8,839 nt of DNA from Deltaproteobacteria bacterium. Its GTDB lineage: Bacteria > Desulfobacterota > DSM-4660 > Desulfatiglandales > Desulfatiglandaceae. The translations under genes and the position numbers were made by a program. Of the stretch, positions 1 to 5,253 are shown in pieces. Each line of letters begins with the position of its first letter. Within the stretch, counting starts at the first letter, position 1. Below the pieces are notes generated by a model. It was not told the DNA's origin and made no database searches. It was given only the letters and a program-made list of their open reading frames with translations. The stretch covers positions 1 to 8,839 of the forward strand of contig JAFCZI010000076.1 in assembly GCA_019314425.1 (NCBI GenBank), read 5' to 3'.

Positions 1-363
1 TTCAAAACAAATGGGGAAAAACCCATCCCCGAGTCCGGAGTCAAAAATGGCGCGTAATCCTTTGATGCATCTGGGTGCGCCGTCTACGGCGATTCGGGTA
101 GTGGGTTTGAAAACCGGGTCAAAGAAGGGAAAACCCTGGACGTGGTCCCAATGGACGTGGGTCATCAACAGGTGAACGTCCACGGTTTCCCGGGTGGCCA
201 TCAGGTGATCTCCCAGGGGACGTATGCCGCTTCCCGCATCAATGATGACCGTCTCGCCGCAATTCAGTAGAATTTCAACGCAGCAGGTGTTCCCTCCGTA
301 AATAATGGTGTCTTTCCCCGGTGCCGCGATGGAACCTCTTGTTCCCCAGAATTTGATCTTCAT
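1..363 (-). CDS. MBL-fold metallo-hydrolase, N-terminal part (cut by window edge)
   Basis: This is the first 121 codons of a metallo-beta-lactamase-superfamily hydrolase; the reading frame is still open at base 1, so the C-terminus lies outside the window. The protein begins MKIKFWGTRGS, and residues 22-30 read YGGNTCCVE, the opening typical of PhnP/RNase Z-like MBL hydrolases. Residues 40-46 (IIDAGSG) form the next strand and turn. The metal-binding signature THVHWDH is at 68-74, giving His69, His71, Asp73 and His74, so both zinc sites look intact as far as they are visible. The substrate cannot be told from this fragment; phosphodiester or cyclic-nucleotide-like substrates are common in the superfamily. 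The ATG at 361-363 fits the family start; a weak GGGCG lies 7 nt upstream. The M20 gene on the same strand ends 192 bp upstream, so the gene may have its own promoter. The fold is confident; the specific function is unknown. Confidence 0.88.
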   Translation of the reverse strand, partial: MKIKFWGTRGSIAAPGKDTIIYGGNTCCVEILLNCGETVIIDAGSGIRPLGDHLMATRETVDVHLLMTHVHWDHVQGFPFFDPVFKPTTRIAVDGAPRCIKGLRAIFDSGLGDGFFPICFE

Positions 364-487
364 ATGATCACGCCCGTTTGTAATATTGCAAGGGGATTTT
401 CAAATTTCATACCCTGACCATGCGCCCATTAAGACGCCGATCATATTACAGATATGGCAAAAAGGCCCTCAGCTTCAATAAACACTC

Positions 488-516
488 AGCGTATCTTTTT
501 GTGACAATGGTGTCAA
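488..516 (-). promoter_or_regulatory. Possible promoter for the MBL hydrolase gene
   Basis: On the minus strand a perfect TTGACA (511-516) is followed after 17 bp by TACGCT (488-493), which matches only 3 of 6 positions of a sigma70 -10 box. It lies in the 192-bp gap between the M20 stop and the MBL start. The -35 box overlaps a short inverted repeat, TGACA-ATGG-TGTCA (502-515). The 5' leader would be about 120 nt. The -10 match is poor, so this is a weak call. Confidence 0.25.
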
Positions 517-555
517 TTCAAAAAAAGCGGCATGTCGGCGGCTCAGTACCGGTTT

Positions 556-1797
556 TTATGCGCTTTTATCTTCCTGGTAAATGGTGGCGAATACCTTGGC
601 ATCCGTGATGATCTGGGAAATCAGGCAGTACTCATTGGGCTGGTGGGCTGTATCCGGACAGGTGGACCATACCGCCGCAGGAAGGCCGGCTTCCCGGAAA
701 AAAGCGGCCACCGTGCCGCCCCCGATCCCCATGGGCTTCGCCTCGCGTCCCGTGACGTTCATAACCGCCTTTTTCAACGCCGCTACCACGGGCGCTGTTT
801 CCGGGGTCGGCGAAGGCGCGTCATGCCGATGTTCGGTTTCCAGTTCGATATGGAGTGAAAATTCGGCGGCCACTCCTGAAACAATTTGTTGCGCGGTTTC
901 AATGACGTCATCCACAGGGTGTTCGGGCAGGATTCGGCAGTCCATGTAAAACGTTTCTTTTCCCGGAATGGTATTGACATTGGAAACATTGGCAAGGAAT
1001 TTGGTCGGTTCAAAAGTGGAAACAGGCGGACTGAAAAGGGAATTTGAAGTCGCAAATTTTTCTTTGAGCTCTGCCAGGGCCACGATCAGCCTGGCCGCGC
1101 CCACCAGAGAGTTTTTCCCCTTATGGGGGGTGCTCGCATGGCATTGCCGGCCGTTTATGGTAAACTTCAACCAGAGCATCGATTTTTCGGCGATTTCAAT
1201 CATGGTGCCGTCCTCGTTTCCCGCATCGGGAACAATGATCAGATCCTCCGGACTGAACATGTCGCCGTGGTGCTTTAACATGTAGCTGAGCCCGTGCCGG
1301 CTCCCCGTCTCTTCATCCGCCACGACGATCAATCCAACGGATCGTTTGAGTGTTTGGCCCGAATCCAGTATGGCTTTAAGGGCAAGGTAGGCGCTGACAA
1401 AACCGTGTTGATTGTCCTCAACGCCCCTGCCAATGATGCGGTCGCCATCCACCTCGATCTGATAAGGATCGGAATCCCACAGGGACAGGCTCCCCGGCGG
1501 CACAATGTCTGCGTGGGCCAGAACCCACACCACTGAATCCTTTTGAATGCCCTCCCACCTGGCCATCAGGTTGGGGCGGTAACCGTCCCGGGCTTTTTCG
1601 TCGGGCGCGTGGATTTCTTGAACCATATCCGGTTTCATGTCGCGCAACAGTTGATGGATAAAATCCACCTTTTCATGTTCGCCGTCGCCCCCGTTCAATG
1701 GACCCAGGGCCACTCGTGCCGTCAGATCCCGTTGAAGTTCAATGATTTCGTTCCGGTAGCCGTCAATTCGTTCATAGATATCTTTTGTTTGGGTCAT
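556..1797 (-). CDS. M20 family metallo-hydrolase (ArgE/DapE/CPG2-like peptidase or deacylase)
   Basis: This is a 413-residue, probably cytoplasmic, di-zinc hydrolase of the M20 family, which cleaves amide bonds in dipeptides or N-acyl amino acids. The metal and catalytic residues are all recognisable: His95 and Asp97 in LAHAD, bridging Asp128 in GRGVEDN, the general base and ligand pair Glu162-Glu163 in DEETGS, Asp191 in VPDAG, and His385 in DTAHQPNEY. The dimerisation (lid) domain spans roughly 200-320 and includes the conserved His220 in CHASTPH. The length is normal for the family. The start ATG overlaps the stop of the upstream acyltransferase gene (ATGA), with AAGGAA 8 nt upstream, so it is the last gene of a coupled three-gene operon. 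The substrate cannot be assigned: succinyl-diaminopimelate, acetyl-ornithine and peptide hydrolases share these motifs, and the genomic neighbours do not point to arginine or lysine synthesis. Confidence 0.92.
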   Translation of the reverse strand: MTQTKDIYERIDGYRNEIIELQRDLTARVALGPLNGGDGEHEKVDFIHQLLRDMKPDMVQEIHAPDEKARDGYRPNLMARWEGIQKDSVVWVLAHADIVPPGSLSLWDSDPYQIEVDGDRIIGRGVEDNQHGFVSAYLALKAILDSGQTLKRSVGLIVVADEETGSRHGLSYMLKHHGDMFSPEDLIIVPDAGNEDGTMIEIAEKSMLWLKFTINGRQCHASTPHKGKNSLVGAARLIVALAELKEKFATSNSLFSPPVSTFEPTKFLANVSNVNTIPGKETFYMDCRILPEHPVDDVIETAQQIVSGVAAEFSLHIELETEHRHDAPSPTPETAPVVAALKKAVMNVTGREAKPMGIGGGTVAAFFREAGLPAAVWSTCPDTAHQPNEYCLISQIITDAKVFATIYQEDKSA

Positions 1798-2447
1798 AGG
1801 TTTGTTTCCTTGTTTTGTGTTTCCAGACCGGAGAGTTCCGCAATGTTCTCCATGAGCTGGTCAAAGGTTTCATCACTGGATGTTTGGTTCCCGTGATAAA
1901 CAGGTTTTCCGAAAGAAACCGTTACGTGGGTTTTCGGTCCTTCCTTGCGGTAGCGAAACCCCACAGGGATGAGGGGCAATGCCAATCGTGAAATGATGAG
2001 TTTCAGGATACCGCCCTTTCCGGGGCCCATCCGGTTGGGATAGTAGGTGCCCTCGGGGAAAACCACCACGCCCTCACCTTCTTTCAGATAGTGAATGATG
2101 GCCCTGATGGCATCCCTGCTTTTGAGCGGTTTTTGTCGATTGAGCGGAATTCCCCCCTGGAATTTCAGGAGCCGGCTGATGATGGGATTCCCAAAGAGCT
2201 CGTGTTTGGCCACGTAATAGAGGGGCCTCGGGGTGGCAACGGCAATGAGGGGAATATCTTGCCAGCATTGGTGTTTCGGCAGTATCAGAAAGGCTTTTCC
2301 CTTTGGCAGGTATTGGCCGCCGCAGGTTTCAAGCCGATAAAAGGGCGAGAAGGCGATGCGGATAAGGGCCTTTGTTGTACCGCATACCCATTCTTTCCTT
2401 TGAAGCGCCAAGGCCCCGGGGCTGTATTTTTTGATTTGACGGTCCAT
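1794..2447 (-). CDS. Lysophospholipid acyltransferase family protein (PlsC-like)
   Basis: This 217-residue protein belongs to the LPLAT/PlsC superfamily, which transfers acyl chains to lysophosphatidic acid or related lipids at the inner face of the membrane. The HX4D catalytic motif is KHQCWQD (His59, Asp64). GGIPLNR at 98-104 matches motif II, with Arg104 expected to contact the acceptor phosphate. Motif III is FPEGTYYP (130-137), in which the Arg or Lys that usually follows EGT is replaced by Tyr. The hydrophobic segment at about 27-37 is short, so membrane attachment may be peripheral. The ATG overlaps the DUF202 stop by one base (TAATG), and the gene's own stop overlaps the M20 start (ATGA). 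The family is confident; whether it is the housekeeping PlsC or an acyltransferase for another lipid or ornithine-lipid-type acceptor is not known. Confidence 0.88.
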   Translation of the reverse strand: MDRQIKKYSPGALALQRKEWVCGTTKALIRIAFSPFYRLETCGGQYLPKGKAFLILPKHQCWQDIPLIAVATPRPLYYVAKHELFGNPIISRLLKFQGGIPLNRQKPLKSRDAIRAIIHYLKEGEGVVVFPEGTYYPNRMGPGKGGILKLIISRLALPLIPVGFRYRKEGPKTHVTVSFGKPVYHGNQTSSDETFDQLMENIAELSGLETQNKETNL

Positions 2448-2782
2448 TACCCTTTTTTCTTGGTTTTGATTTCGGTAAAAGGACTTTCCGCTTCCCCTGT
2501 TTGTTTCTCTTCCCGATGAACCACCCGGTTAATTCTTCTGTAGATCAACAACCCCCGGATGAGAATGATGGCGGCGATGGGCAGAAGTGTCCATCCTAAC
2601 GCTATCACAACGTTGTGATCCCAGAATTTGATAAAGACCAGTGCTGCCGCAACCAGCGACAATACGGTGCGAATGTAGGCCAGCAGTGTCCTGCGGTTGG
2701 CCAGTTCCGTGCGGTATCCCGCCAGGTGATCGCGAATAAACAGCGCGGATTCCGGTGGGTGATGGGGTTTATCGGTTGTCAA
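2447..2782 (-). CDS. DUF202 family small membrane protein
   Basis: This 111-residue protein has the DUF202 (YidH-like) signature LANRRTLLAYIRT at 27-39, followed by two hydrophobic helices at about 38-53 and 58-80. A basic, charged tail (81-111) is probably cytoplasmic. The biochemical role of the family is not established. The only plausible start is TTG at 2780-2782: AAGGA lies 9 nt upstream, no in-frame ATG exists nearby, and the ATG in AAGGATG is out of frame and closes after a few codons. It is the first gene of the operon, and its stop overlaps the start of the acyltransferase gene by one base. Because DUF202 proteins sit in the inner membrane, the pairing with a lipid acyltransferase hints at a membrane-lipid function, but this is inference from context only. 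Confidence 0.87.
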   Translation of the reverse strand: MTTDKPHHPPESALFIRDHLAGYRTELANRRTLLAYIRTVLSLVAAALVFIKFWDHNVVIALGWTLLPIAAIILIRGLLIYRRINRVVHREEKQTGEAESPFTEIKTKKKG

Positions 2783-2791
2783 TGGGATACA

Positions 2792-2796
2792 TCCTT
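2792..2796 (-). promoter_or_regulatory. Ribosome binding site deciding the TTG start of the DUF202 gene
   Basis: AAGGA on the minus strand lies 9 nt before the TTG at 2780-2782. It is the only good Shine-Dalgarno match in the region and supports the non-ATG start. Confidence 0.6.
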
Positions 2797-2853
2797 AAAA
2801 AAGGGTTTGTCACGATTCAGGGATTTCCGACCTGATTTTTTATTCTGCCGAAA

Positions 2854-2882
2854 TTAGTATGAAAAAAGAGATGGTGTGTCAA
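2854..2882 (-). promoter_or_regulatory. Promoter for the DUF202-acyltransferase-M20 operon
   Basis: The minus strand reads a perfect TTGACA (2877-2882), a 17-bp spacer and TACTAA (2854-2859). The -10 box is weak (3 of 6), although a shifted CATACT gives 4 of 6 at 15-bp spacing. Transcription would start near 2847, leaving a leader of about 65 nt before the TTG start. The -35 box forms one arm of the inverted repeat at 2877-2901. Confidence 0.45.
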
Positions 2883-2901
2883 GGGGATATGAACCTTGAC
2901 A
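2877..2901. repeat. Inverted repeat between divergent promoters, candidate operator
   Basis: TGTCAAGG and CCTTGACA are perfect 8-bp inverted arms separated by 9 bp (GGATATGAA). Each arm contains one TTGACA -35 box, facing outwards. The symmetry may simply reflect two back-to-back promoters, or the site may be bound by a dimeric regulator acting on both. It lies inside the N-terminal extension that a longest-ORF call would give the aminotransferase. Confidence 0.55.
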
Positions 2902-2925
2902 GATTGCGCACGGTTCTTTTAGAGT
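2896..2925 (+). promoter_or_regulatory. Promoter for the aminotransferase operon
   Basis: TTGACA (2896-2901) is followed after 18 bp by TAGAGT (2920-2925; 4 of 6 matches). Transcription would begin near 2932, about 56 nt before the proposed GTG start at 2988. The -35 box forms the right arm of the inverted repeat at 2877-2901. Confidence 0.4.
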
Positions 2926-2978
2926 GCTTGAATTCAGGAATTTTTAATTTGCATAAAGAAGATCAACATGAAATAAAT

Positions 2979-2982
2979 GAGG
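2979..2982 (+). promoter_or_regulatory. Ribosome binding site for the aminotransferase GTG start
   Basis: GAGG lies 5 nt before the GTG at 2988 (2 nt before the adjacent GTG at 2985). The upstream ATG at 2859 has no purine-rich site, and the ATG at 2889 has AAGGGG only 2 nt away. This favours the short form of the protein. Confidence 0.45.
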
Positions 2983-2987
2983 TCGTG

Positions 2988-4130
2988 GTGCAGGCGCTTC
3001 GACCTTTTGGAACATCTATCTTTACCGAGATGAGTGTTCTGGCCAATGCCCATGGCGCCGTCAATCTTTCTCAAGGGTTCCCCGATTTTGACGGGCCGGA
3101 GTCCATACGCCACAAGGCGGCTGAGGCGATTAAACGGGGGCCGAATCAATACGTGTTGTCCTATGGCATTCCCGCGCTTCGGGAAGCGGTGGCGCGAAAA
3201 ATGGAGCGATTTTATGGGGTGACGGTGGATCCTGATACGGAAATTACCGTGACCGGCGGTGCCACGGAAGGGTTGTGTGCAACGCTCTTTGGCATCCTGG
3301 AACCAGGGGATGAAGTGATTCTCCTGGAACCCAGCTATGAGACCTATGCACCGGTGTCGGCCATGGCCGGGGCAAAAATACGTTATGTGTCATTGGAAGG
3401 CCCGGATTTTGCGTTGCCTAAAGGAAAACTGGCCGAAGCTTTCAATCCCCGGACCAAAGCCATTGTGATCAACAACCCGCAGAATCCCTGCTGCAAGACG
3501 TTTACCCGGGAGGAACTTTCCCAGATCGGAGCACTGTGTAAACAGTATGACGCGTATGCCATCGGAGACGAAGTCTACGAACATCTGGTCTATGACGGCC
3601 GGGAACATGCCACGCTTTTGACCATTCCCAAACTCAAGGATCGCTGTTTTGTCATTTCATCCACGGCCAAGACCTTTTCTATGACCGGGTGGAAGGTCGG
3701 CTATGTGATCGCGGCGCCCCCGTTGTCACGAGCCGTTCGCATGAGTCATCAGTTCATTACCTTCTGCGGACAGGGTCCCTTGCAGGAGGCCATGGCCTTT
3801 GCCATTGACTTTCCGGATCGTTATTACCAAGGGCTTCTGGCCGACTATGCAAAGAAACGCAATCGTCTGTCCGATGCGCTGGCGAGTTTGGGGCTTCAGG
3901 TTTTCCCCACTGCCGGCACTTACTATTTGCTGGTGGACATTCGGAGTCTGGGATTTGATGATGATGTATCGTTCTGCCGCATGCTGACTGAAAAGGCAGG
4001 AGTGGCAGCCATCCCCTGTTCCTGCTTCTGGAACAACCGGAGTCGAGGAAAGGAATTGGTCAGATTCTGTTTCTGTAAAAAAGATGAAACTCTCGATGAA
4101 GCCATCAAGCGGCTCACGGCTTTTTTGTAA
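2988..4130 (+). CDS. Pyridoxal-phosphate aminotransferase, class I/II (kynurenine/methionine aminotransferase-like)
   Basis: This is a fold-type I PLP aminotransferase, probably a cytoplasmic enzyme moving amino groups between an amino acid and a 2-oxo acid. With the GTG start at 2988 it has 380 residues, normal for the family. The frame is open back to an ATG at 2859 (423 residues), but the extra 43 residues lack family resemblance and overlap promoter-like sequence. Landmarks in the 380-residue numbering are SQGFPDF (28-34), phosphate-binding GATEG (91-95), the cofactor-contact Asn166, Asp194 and Tyr197 in GDEVYEHL, the Schiff-base Lys228 in STAKTFSMTGWK, and carboxylate-binding Arg359 in LVRFCF. 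This resembles the CCBL/YbdL group acting on methionine, glutamine or aromatic amino acids; the substrate is not certain. Oddly, the usual NPTGK turn after Asn166 reads NPCCK, and the C-terminus carries CSC (344-346) and CFC (361-363). The zinc-ribbon gene follows after 35 bp and is probably cotranscribed. Confidence 0.92.
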   Translation: MQALRPFGTSIFTEMSVLANAHGAVNLSQGFPDFDGPESIRHKAAEAIKRGPNQYVLSYGIPALREAVARKMERFYGVTVDPDTEITVTGGATEGLCATLFGILEPGDEVILLEPSYETYAPVSAMAGAKIRYVSLEGPDFALPKGKLAEAFNPRTKAIVINNPQNPCCKTFTREELSQIGALCKQYDAYAIGDEVYEHLVYDGREHATLLTIPKLKDRCFVISSTAKTFSMTGWKVGYVIAAPPLSRAVRMSHQFITFCGQGPLQEAMAFAIDFPDRYYQGLLADYAKKRNRLSDALASLGLQVFPTAGTYYLLVDIRSLGFDDDVSFCRMLTEKAGVAAIPCSCFWNNRSRGKELVRFCFCKKDETLDEAIKRLTAFL

Positions 4131-4165
4131 ACATCAAGGATACTATACACTACGAAGGAAAAACT

Positions 4166-4597
4166 ATGACAACCAAGGATAAAGATCGAACACCTGTGGC
4201 CCAGATTCTGGAGACCCAGTGTACCAAATGTAAATTGCCTCTTACCCATATGGTGGTAACCCACAATAGTGAGGGTTTTGTGGAACGGGTCCAGTGCCGC
4301 ACCTGTGGCAGCGAGCACAAATATCGGCCGGAGAAGAAAAAAATGGTCAAGAAAAAGGTTGCAAAAAAGAGTAGGGCTACAAAAAGTCGAAAGCCGGATG
4401 CGGCAGCAATCTTCGAACAGCTGGCCGAGAAGTTTCAGGACAAGAAACCCGTCCCCTACACCATGCAGGGGTCTTATCAAGCCGATGATGTGATCGACCA
4501 CAAGACCTTCGGCAAGGGGATTGTAACCGGGATGCTTTACCAGAAAATGGAGGTGGCTTTTGCCGATGCGTCGCGCCTTCTGGTTTGCGACAGGTAA
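4166..4597 (+). CDS. Hypothetical zinc-ribbon-like protein with basic linker and Tudor/SH3-like C-terminus
   Basis: I do not recognise a named family for this 143-residue protein. Three parts can be seen. Residues 19-47 hold two CXXC pairs, CTKC (19-22) and CRTC (44-47), a spacing that fits one treble-clef or zinc-ribbon site. Residues 56-76 are almost all Lys, Arg, Ala and Ser, a likely nucleic-acid-binding tether. Residues 104-143 contain DDVIDHKTFGKGIV followed by a V-F-D-rich strand, resembling the small Tudor/SH3-like barrel at the C-terminus of UvrD/PcrA helicases (pattern G/D-x-V-x-H-x-x-F-G-x-G-x-V). The ATG has GAAGGA 6 nt upstream. The gene lies 35 bp behind the aminotransferase, and its stop abuts the stop of the convergent mscS remnant. 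DNA, RNA or RNA-polymerase binding is an inference from composition and domain resemblance. Confidence 0.8.
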   Translation: MTTKDKDRTPVAQILETQCTKCKLPLTHMVVTHNSEGFVERVQCRTCGSEHKYRPEKKKMVKKKVAKKSRATKSRKPDAAAIFEQLAEKFQDKKPVPYTMQGSYQADDVIDHKTFGKGIVTGMLYQKMEVAFADASRLLVCDR

Positions 4598-5225
4598 CTA
4601 ATTATTATTTTCAGGTGCTGTTTCCGAAGGCGGGATAAGGTGAACATCCCGTTGCGGAAACGGAATGATAATGCTGGCTTTATTCAGGGCATTGTAGATT
4701 TCTTTATTCAGTGAATGGATGAGCCGACCTTTTTCCTCGGGACGTCGGGCCCAGCAGAGCAGCTCAAAATCAAGGGAAGAGTCCCCGAAGGCGCGAAAGC
4801 GCACGCGGGGCTCCGGGTTATTTGCCGCCAGTTCATTTTCACGGGCTAGCGCCATTAGAATTTCTTCCACTGCCTCAATATCCGTGCCATAGGCCACGCC
4901 GATTTTGATCCGTATCCTGAACCGGGGTGCCGGAGCGCTTTCGTTGACAATTTTGACGTTGGTGATGACGGAATTGGGGATGCAGATGAGAATTTCGTCA
5001 CGCGTCAATATGCGGGTGCTGCGAAGACCGATATCCACCACTTCACCCCGTTCACCCGAGTCCAGGAATGATGTAGTTTCCGGTGGTAAAGGGTCGGTCG
5101 AGCAGGAGGCTGATACCCCCGAAAAAGTTGGCTAGGGTTTCCCTCGAAAATATCAGGGAAAATAGCAGAAATGCCACTACCGTTTTAGCGCGTTCATGCT
5201 TCATATCATGTTTCCCCCGCATCAT
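4598..5225 (-). pseudogene. Decayed MscS-type mechanosensitive channel gene (5'-truncated, frameshifted)
   Basis: Two reading frames together spell the C-terminal two-thirds of a small-conductance mechanosensitive channel. From about 5204 the first frame gives SRETLANFFGGISLLLDRPF, the pore helix TM3 and the start of the beta domain, then runs to YIIPGLG and a TGA. The second frame, entered near 5065, continues LDSGERGEVVDIGLRSTRI and on through IPNSVITN, the alpha/beta vestibule domain and PFPQRDVHL to the stop at 4598. Removing one C from the CC at 5065-5066 joins them as YIILDSGERG, exactly where the family continues. TM1 and TM2 are absent; possible starts are ATG at 5225, 5222 or 5204, the last with GGGGGA 8 nt upstream. 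The intact 147-codon 3' frame has only a GTG start inside conserved sequence and is not a gene by itself. It lies 28 bp downstream of typA. A base-calling error could explain the frameshift but not the missing helices. Confidence 0.8.
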
Positions 5226-5253
5226 GATTGATGGTAGGCCCTTTTCTAACCGA

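Noticed and set aside
520..545. T7 tract after GC-rich sequence downstream of the M20 stop (minus strand) as a terminator
   Set aside because: I could not fold a convincing stem in front of the T-run.
420..608. 62-codon plus-strand frame starting in the M20-MBL gap
   Set aside because: There is no ribosome binding site, its composition is Arg-rich and non-coding-like, and it runs into the M20 gene on the other strand.
581..949. 122-codon plus-strand frame opposite the M20 gene
   Set aside because: The minus strand here encodes conserved M20 sequence including the final metal-ligand histidine; the plus frame has no family resemblance.
4099..4126. AAGCC/GGCTT stem with a T-run at the aminotransferase 3' end as a terminator
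   Set aside because: The stem is only 5 bp with a 14-nt loop, lies inside coding sequence, and the next gene follows after 35 bp on the same strand.
3923..4501. 192-codon minus-strand frame over the aminotransferase/zinc-ribbon junction
   Set aside because: It is antisense to two well-supported genes, and its composition reflects the opposite strand.
4598..5041. 147-codon minus-strand frame as an independent intact gene
   Set aside because: It starts at a GTG in the middle of conserved MscS beta-domain sequence, and the missing N-terminal part is found in the neighbouring frame, so it is a fragment of the broken channel gene.
5060..5072. Programmed ribosomal frameshift in the mscS remnant
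   Set aside because: No slippery heptamer, rare-codon/stop arrangement or internal Shine-Dalgarno is visible at the junction; a plain indel or read error is simpler.
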